Shown piece by piece: positions 7,402 through 15,374 of a DNA stretch of 64,000 nucleotides. The notes under the pieces were generated by a model that searched no databases, was not told where the DNA came from, and worked only from the letters and a program-made list of their open reading frames with translations. Each line of letters opens with the position of its first letter. Within the stretch, counting starts at the first letter, position 1. The DNA comes from Myceligenerans crystallogenes. Lineage in GTDB: Bacteria > Actinomycetota > Actinomycetes > Actinomycetales > Cellulomonadaceae. The translations under genes were made by a program, and so were the position numbers. Location: NCBI RefSeq assembly GCF_039529775.1, contig NZ_BAAANL010000001.1, positions 124,001-188,000 on the forward strand, in the 5' to 3' direction.

Positions 7402-9519
7402 GTGACGAGCACCGAAGCCTCAACCTCCGCCGCGACGTCGTCGTCCGTGGTGCATCCGGCCCTGCGACCGGCCGCGGCCTGGACCCGCGACCGCTGGCTC
7501 GGCCTGGCCGACGATCTCCTCGCGGCCACGGAGCCGTTCGCGTCGCCGGGCCGCGCGCTGATCTCGCTGCCGGGGCCGGTGAGCGCGTCCGACGCCTGGT
7601 CCGACGGTCTCGAAGGCTTCGCCCGCACCTTTCTGCTCGCGGCGTTCCGGCTGCGGGGGCAGGACGGCGACGACCCGCACGGCCTGCTCGAACGGTATGC
7701 CGACGGCGTCCGGCGCGGCACGGATCCCGGCTCGGCCGAGCGCTGGCCGCGCATCCCGGAGCGGCGGCAGGCCGTGGTCGAGGCGGCGTCGATCGCGATC
7801 GGCCTGCACGAGACGCGCGAGTGGCTGTGGGAGCGCTTGGACGCCGGGACGCAGGAGCGCGTCGTCGGCTACCTCGCGGACATCGTCGGCACGTCCGGTT
7901 ACCGCAACAACTGGATCTGGTTCCAGAACGTGATCGAGGAGTTCCTGCGCGGGGTCGGCGGGCCGTGGGACCAGGCCGACCTGGACCGGAACCTGGAGCT
8001 CCAGGAGGCGCTGTACACCGGTGACGGCTGGTACTCCGACGGCCGCGGTCACGACGGCCGCCGCCAGAACTTCGACTGGTACGCGGGCTGGGCCTGGCAC
8101 CTGTACCCGCTGCTGCACGCGCGGATCGCCGGCGAGCCCCTGGCGGAGCCGCACGGGACCCGGTTGCGGGAGTTCCTTGCCCAGGCCCAGCACCTTGTCG
8201 GGGCCGACGGCGCTCCGGTGCTGCAGGGCCGTTCGGCCACCTACCGCTGGGCGGTCCTTGCCCCGTTCTGGGCGGGCGCCGTCGCGGGCGTCACCCCGCT
8301 GCGTCCCGGCCAGACCCGGGCGCTGACCTCGGGCGTCGTCGAGCACTTCACCGCCGCGGGCGCCGTCGACGCGGACGGTCTGCTCCCGGTCGGCTGGCAC
8401 CACCGCTACGACCGCATCCGCCAGCTCTACTCGGGCGGCGCGTCCCCGTACTGGGCGAGCAAGGGCTTCCTCGGCCTGTTGCTCCCCGTCGACGACGCCG
8501 TCTGGACCGACGCCCCGGAGCTCCCGGACGCCTGGCGCGAGGAAACGGTCACCACCCTGCGGGCGCCCGGCTGGATCGTCGCCTCGACGCCCGCGGACGG
8601 CGTCGTCCGCCTCTACAACCACGGCTCGGACCGCCTCCTGGAGAGCCGCCACCACCCCCACGCGGACGACCCGTTCTACCAGCGCCTCGCCTACTCCAAC
8701 GCGACGTCACCGCAGCTCACCCGGGATGCGATCGCCGCCCCGCTGGAATCGCACGTCGCCCTCCTGGACGCCCACGGCACGCCGTCGCACCGCGAGGGCG
8801 TGAGCCGGGTCGCGCTCGACGGCAACGTCGCGATCTCCCGCTCCCGCGTCCGCTGGCTCGACCTCCCGGGCGCGCCGGGCGCGGATCCCGGTGACCGCGG
8901 CGGCGACCACGCCGGCGTCGCCGGCCACCGCATCGGCCCGCAGGTGGTGACGGCCAGCGTCGTCCGCGGCCGCTTCGAGGTGCGCCTCGCCTGGACGCTG
9001 CCCGACGACGACCCCACGGACACCGATACTGCCGAGGGCGCAGACGACGCCGGGCGTCCGCCCGTCCCGGGAGCGATCGCCTCCGCTGCCTGGCAGCACG
9101 ACCCCGGCCCGTGGACGTTCCACCTGGGCGGCTGGCCGCTGGCGGCCGACCGCGACGGCGATCTGGTCGTGGAACGCGGCGACGACTGGGCCCGCGTCCA
9201 CCGCCGGGACGGCCGCTCTTCCCTGGTCCGTGCCCTCCTGGGTCTGGAAACCCCCGGCTCCACCCGCCGCACTGGCGCCGACCCGATCGGCGAGATCTCG
9301 GTGACTCCCTGGCTCCGGTCTCAGAGCCGGGCCACCCCGGAATCCCCGGTAGCGGCCCTCGTCGTCCTGACGGGCGACCCGAACCCACGCGACGCCGACG
9401 CCGACGCCGTCGACTCGGTCCACCACGACCCGGGGACAGGCACCGTCGAGATCCGCTGGCGCACGGGCAAGACCGACGTCGTCCCTGTTTCTCGTGGTGG
9501 TAGCGGGCGGCGACGATAA
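7402..9519 (+). CDS. DUF2264 domain protein
   Basis: A GTG at 7402 is taken as the start; a TTG at 7354 would lie inside the operator. The product is about 705 residues without a signal peptide, so it is cytosolic. The N-terminal half (residues about 20-385) has the alpha-helical features of DUF2264: a WSDGLEGFARTFLLAAFRL segment, the YRNNWIWFQNVIEEFLR helix, DGWYSDGRGHDGRRQNFDWY, and SGGASPYWASKGFLGLLLP. The rest is beta-rich. The family is found in pectin and rhamnogalacturonan loci of bacteria and resembles (alpha/alpha)-barrel glycoside-active enzymes. Its activity is not settled. I infer action on imported RG-I oligosaccharides. It is divergent from the hybrid regulator and probably under its control. 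Confidence 0.82.
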   Translation: MTSTEASTSAATSSSVVHPALRPAAAWTRDRWLGLADDLLAATEPFASPGRALISLPGPVSASDAWSDGLEGFARTFLLAAFRLRGQDGDDPHGLLERYADGVRRGTDPGSAERWPRIPERRQAVVEAASIAIGLHETREWLWERLDAGTQERVVGYLADIVGTSGYRNNWIWFQNVIEEFLRGVGGPWDQADLDRNLELQEALYTGDGWYSDGRGHDGRRQNFDWYAGWAWHLYPLLHARIAGEPLAEPHGTRLREFLAQAQHLVGADGAPVLQGRSATYRWAVLAPFWAGAVAGVTPLRPGQTRALTSGVVEHFTAAGAVDADGLLPVGWHHRYDRIRQLYSGGASPYWASKGFLGLLLPVDDAVWTDAPELPDAWREETVTTLRAPGWIVASTPADGVVRLYNHGSDRLLESRHHPHADDPFYQRLAYSNATSPQLTRDAIAAPLESHVALLDAHGTPSHREGVSRVALDGNVAISRSRVRWLDLPGAPGADPGDRGGDHAGVAGHRIGPQVVTASVVRGRFEVRLAWTLPDDDPTDTDTAEGADDAGRPPVPGAIASAAWQHDPGPWTFHLGGWPLAADRDGDLVVERGDDWARVHRRDGRSSLVRALLGLETPGSTRRTGADPIGEISVTPWLRSQSRATPESPVAALVVLTGDPNPRDADADAVDSVHHDPGTGTVEIRWRTGKTDVVPVSRGGSGRRR

Positions 9520-9591
9520 CCAGATCGTCGTCCTCCACGAAGGAGACGATCACGAGGCTGCGCCAGGGCCGTGCACGGGTGTGTCTGTTTC

Positions 9592-9605
9592 TGTTCGTTC
9601 GGGGG
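9592..9605. promoter_or_regulatory. Candidate operator, degenerate (TGTTCG-TT-CGGGGG)
   Basis: One arm matches the site at 3382-3395 exactly (TGTTCGTTCGG is shared), and the other arm is degenerate. It lies about 106 bases before the PL26 gene. The rest of the 9520-9710 gap shows a small hairpin (CGACGAT at 9511-9517, ATCGTCG at 9524-9530) over the DUF2264 stop codon. Confidence 0.35.
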
Positions 9606-9710
9606 AGCGGCGGGCCGGCGGGCGGCATCGTGACGGGCACGGTCGGCCGCCGTTCGTCGTCGGACGGGATTCCGGGCCGGGCAAGAACCGTCACGAAGGA
9701 GTGACCCCCA

Positions 9711-12431
9711 GTGGTCGAAATCAGCAGAAGAACCGTTCTCACCACAGCGATCGCCGCCGGGGCGGGTGCGATGATCGCGCCGCGCGTCGCCTCCGCCGTC
9801 CCCGCGATGCCGGCCCTCGTTCCCACGGGACACGACCCCGTCGACCTGCACTGGCTCGAGGGCGGCACGCCCGCCGAGCTCGCCGGTGGTGCGACCTGGG
9901 GCGTCCCGTGGCCACGCGGCGCCTGCACCGGCGACCAGCGGTTCGCCCTCACCACCGGCGGCGCCGGCGTTCCCGTGCAGAGCTGGACCACCGCCTGGTG
10001 GCCGGACGGGTCCGCCAAGTGGACCGCGCACGCCATCGGCGCCGACGCGGCGGCGTCGGACACCTATCGCCTCGCGCCGGGCACCCCGGCCCAGGGCGCG
10101 CACACCCTCTCCGTCGCCGAGAGCCCGAGCCAGGTCGTGGTCGACACCGGCGTCGTCCAGGTCGTGTTCGGCAGGACCGGCGAGCAGGTCGTGCGGGAGA
10201 TCCGCCGCGGCGGCGCGATCATCGCGCGCCGCGGCCGCCTGGTCGTCTCGCGCCAGGACAAGCCCTCCACCGACCCGGGCAGCGGCCCCAACTTCCAGGA
10301 CTTCACCGGCGCGATCGACCGCGTCGAGGTCGAGCAGGACGGCCCGGTCCGCGCCGTCGTCAAGGTGACCGGCAAGCACAGGTCGGCGGGCCGCGCCTGG
10401 CTCCCGTTCGTGCTGCGCTTCTACCTGTACGCCGGGTCCGACGGCGTCCGCCTCGTCCACACGTTCCTGTTCGACGGCGACGAGAACCGCGACTTCATCC
10501 GCGCCCTCGGCGTGAAGTTCTCCGTCCCGATGCGCGGCGAGCTCTACGACCGCCACGTCCGCTTCGCCGGCACCGACGGCGGCGTCTTCGCCGAGGCCGT
10601 CAAGGGCGTCACGGGCCTGCGCCGCGACCCGGGCGCCGCCGTGCGCGCCGCGCAGATCGCGGGCGAGGCGCTCCCGGACCCGTCCACGTGGGACACCCGC
10701 GTCACGAGCCGCCTCAAGTGGATCCCGGACTGGGGCGAGTACTCCCTGAGCCAGCTCACCGCGGACGGCTTCGAGATCCGCAAGCGGACCGGTCAGGGCC
10801 ACTCGTGGATCAGGTCCGACGGCGGTACGCGGGCCGCGGGGCTCGGCTACCTCGGCACCCCGGCGGGCGGCCTGGCGTTCGGGCTGCGGAACTTCTGGCA
10901 GCTGCACCCCACCGAGCTGGCGATCACGGGGGCGGCGAGCGAGGAGGCCGAGGTGACGGTCTGGCTGTGGTCGCCCCGCGCCGAGGCCATGGACCTGCGT
11001 TTCTACCACGACGGCATGGGCCAGGACACCTACCCGGAGCAGCTCGACGCCCTGGAGATCACCTACGAGGACTACGAGCCGGGCTTCGGCACCCCGTACG
11101 GCATCGCGCGCACGAGCGAGCTGATGTTCTGGGCGCTGGAGGCCACCCCGGGCGCGGAGCGGTTCGCCGCGCTGGCCGGCGCGAACGCGACGCCGCCGCT
11201 GCTGCAGGCGGACCCCGCGCACCTGCACTCCGCGGGCGTGCTCGGCAGCTGGTCCCCGGTGGACCGCGGCACCACCGCGAAGGCCGTGGTCGAGGACCGC
11301 CTCGACGCCATCTTCGAGTACCACCTGGGCCAGCAGGACCAGCGCTCCTGGTACGGCTTCTGGGACTACGGCGACGTCATGCACTCCTACGACGGAGACC
11401 GGCACCAGTGGCGGTACGACGTCGGCGGCTACGCCTGGGACAACTCGGAGCTGTCCACCGACCTGTGGCTCTGGTACCACTACCTGCGCACCGGCAACGC
11501 CTCGGCCTTCCGGTTCGCGGAGGCGATGTGCCGGCACACCGGCGACGTCGACCAGAACCACCTCGGCGAGTGGAAGGGCCTCGGCACGCGCCACGGCATC
11601 CTGCACTGGGCCGACAGCGCGAAGCAGGTGCGCATCAGCAACGCGAACTACCGGCGGCACTTCTACTACCTCACCGGCGGCGACGAGCGCTCCGGCGACC
11701 TGCTGCACGAGCTGATCGACTCCGACCGCACGTACCTGGTGCTCAACGCGGGCCGCAAGGTGGACGGCTCGACCGGCCCGTACGAGCCCGACCCGACGGC
11801 GCTGCCCCTGTCCACGACGACGGACTGGGGAGCGATCGCCGGGGCCTGGCTCACCGAGTGGGAGCGCGGCGGCGACCCGAAGGCGAAGGAGCGGCTGCTC
11901 GCGAGCGCGCGGTCGATCGCGGCACTTCCGAACGGCTGGGTCCAAGGGGGCGCGACCTACGACCTGGGGACCGCCGAGTTCAGCTCCGGCCCGGACAAGG
12001 CCGTCTCGGTCGGCTCGCTGTCCTCGGTGTTCGGCCTCATCGATGTGATGACCGAGCTGATCGACCTGGTCGACGAGCCCGAGGTCGAGGCGAAGTGGGT
12101 CGAGTTCTGCCGGCTGTACAACGGCACCTCCGCGGAGCAACGGGAGGTCACCGGCGCGTCCTGGGGCAGCCTCAACCTCCGCCAGGCCTACTCGCGCGCC
12201 ACGGCCTACGCCGCGGTCAAGCTGGACGACGACGCCCTGGCGACCCGCGCCTGGAAGGAGCTCCGCACGGGCCACGCCGGCTACCCGGACGGCCAGAACT
12301 GGGGCACCGCGCGCATCGAACCCCCGGCGGTCCTCAAGCCGGTCGACGAGGCGAGCTTCTCCACGAACGCCAGCGCCCAGTACGGCCTGGCGGCCATCCA
12401 GCTCCTGGCCCTGGTCCCGGACCACGCCTGA
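9711..12431 (+). CDS. Exo-rhamnogalacturonan lyase family protein (PL26/YetA-like), Tat-exported
   Basis: The GTG at 9711 follows a GAAGGAG ribosome site. The 906-residue product opens with a twin-arginine signal (SRRTVLTTAIAAGAGA, cut near ASA), so it is exported folded. An N-terminal beta domain covers residues about 35-230. A large central beta-sandwich region and then a helical region (WYGFWDYGDVMHSYDG, AWDNSELSTDLWLWYHYL, HTGDVDQNHLGEWKGLGTRH) fit the PcRGLX/YetA family. The characterised fungal member removes unsaturated disaccharides from RG-I ends by beta-elimination. With the PL11 lyases and acetylesterase it would shorten extracellular RG-I. The stop is followed by a strong bidirectional hairpin. 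Family assignment is firm; the exact activity is inferred. Confidence 0.85.
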   Translation: MVEISRRTVLTTAIAAGAGAMIAPRVASAVPAMPALVPTGHDPVDLHWLEGGTPAELAGGATWGVPWPRGACTGDQRFALTTGGAGVPVQSWTTAWWPDGSAKWTAHAIGADAAASDTYRLAPGTPAQGAHTLSVAESPSQVVVDTGVVQVVFGRTGEQVVREIRRGGAIIARRGRLVVSRQDKPSTDPGSGPNFQDFTGAIDRVEVEQDGPVRAVVKVTGKHRSAGRAWLPFVLRFYLYAGSDGVRLVHTFLFDGDENRDFIRALGVKFSVPMRGELYDRHVRFAGTDGGVFAEAVKGVTGLRRDPGAAVRAAQIAGEALPDPSTWDTRVTSRLKWIPDWGEYSLSQLTADGFEIRKRTGQGHSWIRSDGGTRAAGLGYLGTPAGGLAFGLRNFWQLHPTELAITGAASEEAEVTVWLWSPRAEAMDLRFYHDGMGQDTYPEQLDALEITYEDYEPGFGTPYGIARTSELMFWALEATPGAERFAALAGANATPPLLQADPAHLHSAGVLGSWSPVDRGTTAKAVVEDRLDAIFEYHLGQQDQRSWYGFWDYGDVMHSYDGDRHQWRYDVGGYAWDNSELSTDLWLWYHYLRTGNASAFRFAEAMCRHTGDVDQNHLGEWKGLGTRHGILHWADSAKQVRISNANYRRHFYYLTGGDERSGDLLHELIDSDRTYLVLNAGRKVDGSTGPYEPDPTALPLSTTTDWGAIAGAWLTEWERGGDPKAKERLLASARSIAALPNGWVQGGATYDLGTAEFSSGPDKAVSVGSLSSVFGLIDVMTELIDLVDEPEVEAKWVEFCRLYNGTSAEQREVTGASWGSLNLRQAYSRATAYAAVKLDDDALATRAWKELRTGHAGYPDGQNWGTARIEPPAVLKPVDEASFSTNASAQYGLAAIQLLALVPDHA

Positions 12432-12447
12432 GCAGCCCGTGTCGTAG

Positions 12448-12477
12448 GACGGGCGGGCCGCGCGCGGCCCGCCCGTC
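12448..12477. terminator. Perfect bidirectional terminator hairpin
   Basis: Arms GACGGGCGGGCCGC (12448-12461) and GCGGCCCGCCCGTC (12464-12477) pair perfectly with only GC between them. It separates the PL26 gene from the convergent VapC gene and overlaps VapC's stop. Confidence 0.75.
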
Positions 12478-12916
12478 ACCAGTCGTCGTCGGGCAGCACC
12501 TGGAACGCCGGCTCGCCGGTGAGGGGCCGGATCGCCCGGAAGTCCTTGCGGTCCAGGGTCAGGATCGACGCCGTCATGTACTCGCGCGCGACGGCGGTGA
12601 TGACGGCGTCGGTCAGGTCGAGGCGGAGGTCCGCGTGCTGGTCCTGGACGGCTCGCGCCGTGCGGAGCACCGCGGCGTCGGCCTCGGCGAAATGCACTCG
12701 GGTGCGCTCGGCCTGGGCGATGAGCGAGTCCAGGAGCCTTGCGGCGAGGGTTTTGCCGAAGCGGCGGCTCACCAGGTGATCGAGTTCGGCCAGGACAAGC
12801 TGGGGCACGACCACGACCGAGGCCTGGTTCAAGACCTTCCGAGCTCCCTCGTGTTCCGGGGCGTCCTGGTCGATCGAGGCGATCAAGCCCGAGGTGTCGG
12901 CGATGACGACTACCAC
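12476..12916 (-). CDS. vapC: PIN-domain toxin (VapC)
   Basis: The start is a GTG at 12914-12916, overlapping the antitoxin's last codons by 7 bases, as is normal for vapBC pairs. The product is about 146 residues, typical for the family. It has the PIN acidic residues in order: Asp7 in IADTSG, Glu in LAELDHL, Asp in LDLTDAVI and Asp in LDRKDF. VapC proteins are Mg-dependent ribonucleases that cut tRNA or rRNA when free of antitoxin. All catalytic acids are present, so it should be functional. It lies within a pectin-degradation locus, where it may stabilise the region. Confidence 0.88.
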   Translation of the reverse strand: MVVVIADTSGLIASIDQDAPEHEGARKVLNQASVVVVPQLVLAELDHLVSRRFGKTLAARLLDSLIAQAERTRVHFAEADAAVLRTARAVQDQHADLRLDLTDAVITAVAREYMTASILTLDRKDFRAIRPLTGEPAFQVLPDDDW

Positions 12917-13149
12917 GCCCCGAACCCGCTCTCGCCGAGTTCGTCGTCCGCGCGTGAGGCCCAGGTCGGATCGCCGCTCGACACGGTCGGAAGGTCCATC
13001 GGTTCGTCCCATACCCGGTTCCGGTTCACGGCGAGCCGGACCCCCTCGCGGATCAGCTCGGCCTCGCTGACACCGCGCGCGGCAGCGGTCGCCTTCAGCT
13101 CCTGAAGGTCGGCGTCGTCGAGATACACGGTCGTACGTCGCATGGCCAT
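12910..13149 (-). CDS. vapB: Ribbon-helix-helix antitoxin (VapB)
   Basis: The product is about 79 residues from the ATG at 13149; ATGs at 13155 and 13143 are also possible and none has a clear ribosome site, so the message may be leaderless. The N-terminus is a ribbon-helix-helix DNA-binding fold (RRTTVYLDDADLQELKATAA, then GVSEAELIREGV). The C-terminal tail would wrap the toxin. It would bind VapC and repress its own promoter. Two ACATAYG direct repeats (13152-13158 and 13168-13174) near the start could be operator half-sites. Confidence 0.85.
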   Translation of the reverse strand: MAMRRTTVYLDDADLQELKATAAARGVSEAELIREGVRLAVNRNRVWDEPMDLPTVSSGDPTWASRADDELGESGFGAW

Positions 13150-13314
13150 GAACATATGGTAGGACTGACATACGTGCCAGTCGAGAGGCTGCGGACCGTC
13201 GTTCAGGTCACAGCCGCGGATCCGCTGTCCGTTCTTGCCTGTTCCGGCGAGGGCGGGGCCGGTGAAGTCCACGCTTGCTCCTGGAGTCAACGAAGACCCC
13301 AGGAGGAGAGATCG

Positions 13315-15177
13315 ATGTCAACGAAGAGATCGAAGAGTTCGAACAGATCATGGCGGGCGCTGGCGTTCGTTGTCGCACTGGCCGCCGTCGCGGTCCCGGT
13401 CACGGGAATCGTGCGCGAGACCGTTCCGTCCGCGACGGCGGCGAGCCCGCGGATCATGGAGAACCTCGGCCGCGGCGTCGTCGCGGTCCGGGCGAGCAGC
13501 ACGTCCGTGCTGGTCAGCTGGCGGCTGCTGGGGCTGGATCCCGACGGGATCGGCTTCCACGTGTACCGGTCGACGGCGGGCGGCGGCTGGACGAAGCTCA
13601 CGCCGTCGGCCCTCACCGGCGGGACGAACTTCACCGACACGACGGCGGACCTGACCAGGTCCAACGCCTACCGCGTGCGCGCCGTCGTGAACGGCGTCGA
13701 GCAGACGCCGAGCGCCGCGTTCACCCTGAGCGCGAACCACGCCACGGAACCGGTGGTCCGCGTGCCGCTGCGGCCCGGCGGGGCGGTCAAGTTCGTCTGG
13801 GTGGGCGATCTTGACGGCGACGGGGAGTACGACTACGTCCTGGACCGTCAGACGTCCCAGCAGAAGCTCGAGGCCTACACCAGCAAGGGTCAGTTCCTGT
13901 GGCAGGTCGACCTCGGCCCCAACAGCACCAACCAGAACAACATCGAGGGCGGGTCGGCGGTGATCGACGTCGGGCACAACGACGGCGTCACCGTGTACGA
14001 CCTGGACAGCGACGGCCGCGCAGAGGTCGCGCTGAAGGTCGCGAACGGCGTGCGGTTCGGCGACGGGTCGGTCCACAGGGAGTCCGACGACGTCCGGCAG
14101 TCGATCGCGATCCTCGACGGCCTGACCGGCAGGCCCCGCGCCACGGCGCCCCTGCCCGCCGACTACCTCGCCGACGGACCGCTGATGGCGCGGTTCGGCG
14201 TCGGGCATCTCGACGGCGTGCACCCGAGCCTCGTCGCCTACACGAAGAACCGGATCGGGTCCGGCGACTTCAACCTCATGATGACCGCCTGGCGGTTCTC
14301 CGGGACGAGCCTGGCCCGGGAGTGGAAGTTCCTGCGCGGCTCGCAGAACCTGCCAGACGGGCACAACACCAGGATCGTCGACGTCTCGGGCGACGGGACC
14401 GACGAGATCGCGGAGATCGGGTTCGTGATCGACGGCGACGGCACGCTCGAGTACTCGCTCGCGGACCAGGGGGTGGTCCACGGCGACCGCTTCTACGTCG
14501 CGGACATCGACCCGGACCGGGCGGGCCTCGAGGGCTATGGCGTCCAGCAGGACAACCCGACCGGCCTGCGCGAGTACGGCTACGACGCCCGCACCGGCGA
14601 CCTGCTGTGGGAGCGCTTCGGCGAGGACGTCGCGGACGTCGGTCGCGGCCTCGTCGGTGACATCGACCCGCGCCACTCCGGGATGGAGGCGTGGGCGTTC
14701 GACGGCGTGTACAACTTCCGGAGCACCGAGCTCACCGAGCCGGACAGGTCCCTGTACCCCTGGCCGCAGCTGAACCTGCACTGGGACGGCGACCTGCCCA
14801 CCGAACTGCTGAACGACGGCAAGTTCGAGCAGTGGGACCCGGCGAACCCCACGCGGAGCGGCAGCCTGCCGCGGCTCGTCAGCACGTGGAACTACGGTGC
14901 GGTGAACGCCGGCCAGGGCGTGCAGCCGGCGTTCTACGGCGACATCCTGGGCGACTGGCGCGAGGAGGCCGTCTACACCAACGCGGCCTACGACGAGCTG
15001 ATCGTCTTCACCACGAACCGGCCGACCGGCACGCGCCTGTACACGCTGCCGCACAACCCGGCCTACCGGAACGCCATGACCCTGAAGGGGTACCTGCAGT
15101 CCCACTTCACCGACTACTACCTGGGATCGGGGATGACGCCGCCGCCGCGGCCGAACATCACCTACGCGGGGAGCTGA
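13315..15177 (+). CDS. Rhamnogalacturonan endolyase, PL11
   Basis: The ATG at 13315 is preceded by AGGAGGAGAG, so earlier in-frame starts are rejected. The 620-residue product has a signal peptide (residues about 1-40, cut near ATAAS). A fibronectin-like N-terminal domain (VLVSWRLLGLDPDGIGFHVY) is followed by the PL11 beta-propeller. The propeller carries repeated calcium-binding loops such as DLDGDGEYDY and DLDSDGRAEV, then RIVDVSGDGTDEIAEIG and YGDILGDWREEAVY. PL11 enzymes cleave the RG-I backbone between galacturonate and rhamnose by beta-elimination, needing Ca2+. It is secreted. A paralogue lies at 19316. A terminator hairpin follows the stop. Confidence 0.92.
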   Translation: MSTKRSKSSNRSWRALAFVVALAAVAVPVTGIVRETVPSATAASPRIMENLGRGVVAVRASSTSVLVSWRLLGLDPDGIGFHVYRSTAGGGWTKLTPSALTGGTNFTDTTADLTRSNAYRVRAVVNGVEQTPSAAFTLSANHATEPVVRVPLRPGGAVKFVWVGDLDGDGEYDYVLDRQTSQQKLEAYTSKGQFLWQVDLGPNSTNQNNIEGGSAVIDVGHNDGVTVYDLDSDGRAEVALKVANGVRFGDGSVHRESDDVRQSIAILDGLTGRPRATAPLPADYLADGPLMARFGVGHLDGVHPSLVAYTKNRIGSGDFNLMMTAWRFSGTSLAREWKFLRGSQNLPDGHNTRIVDVSGDGTDEIAEIGFVIDGDGTLEYSLADQGVVHGDRFYVADIDPDRAGLEGYGVQQDNPTGLREYGYDARTGDLLWERFGEDVADVGRGLVGDIDPRHSGMEAWAFDGVYNFRSTELTEPDRSLYPWPQLNLHWDGDLPTELLNDGKFEQWDPANPTRSGSLPRLVSTWNYGAVNAGQGVQPAFYGDILGDWREEAVYTNAAYDELIVFTTNRPTGTRLYTLPHNPAYRNAMTLKGYLQSHFTDYYLGSGMTPPPRPNITYAGS

Positions 15178-15180
15178 GAA

Positions 15181-15216
15181 TCTCCTGGCGGGGGCCGCGG
15201 CGCCCCCGCCAGGAGA
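15181..15216 (+). terminator. Terminator hairpin after PL11 gene
   Basis: Fifteen-base arms TCTCCTGGCGGGGGC (15181-15195) and GCCCCCGCCAGGAGA (15202-15216) pair perfectly with a 6-base loop. Confidence 0.8.
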
Positions 15217-15279
15217 TGGCGTGACCGGATCGTGATCGGCCGTTGGCGATCGAGGACTGGACAATGCTCTCCCCTTCTG

Positions 15280-15294
15280 TTGTATCGTTTCAAT
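15280..15294. promoter_or_regulatory. LacI-type operator (TTGTATCGTTTCAAT)
   Basis: It differs from the operator at 1154-1168 at one position. It lies 81 bases before the binding-protein gene that heads the transporter operon, a good position for repression or carbon-source control. Confidence 0.6.
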
Positions 15295-15374
15295 CGCGGT
15301 CGGCAGTCAAGGGCCGCCCAGTGCGACAGACAGCCGGTGTCGGTGCAGACGCCGGAAGAGCAAGGAGGCTCCCG

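Noticed and set aside
9480..9600. Minus-strand peptide resembling part of a toxin or small domain (SLVIVSFVEDDDLVIVAARY)
   Set aside because: It lies in the gap and the end of the DUF2264 gene, has no start or ribosome site of its own, and continues into antisense sequence. It could be a remnant but cannot be supported as a gene.
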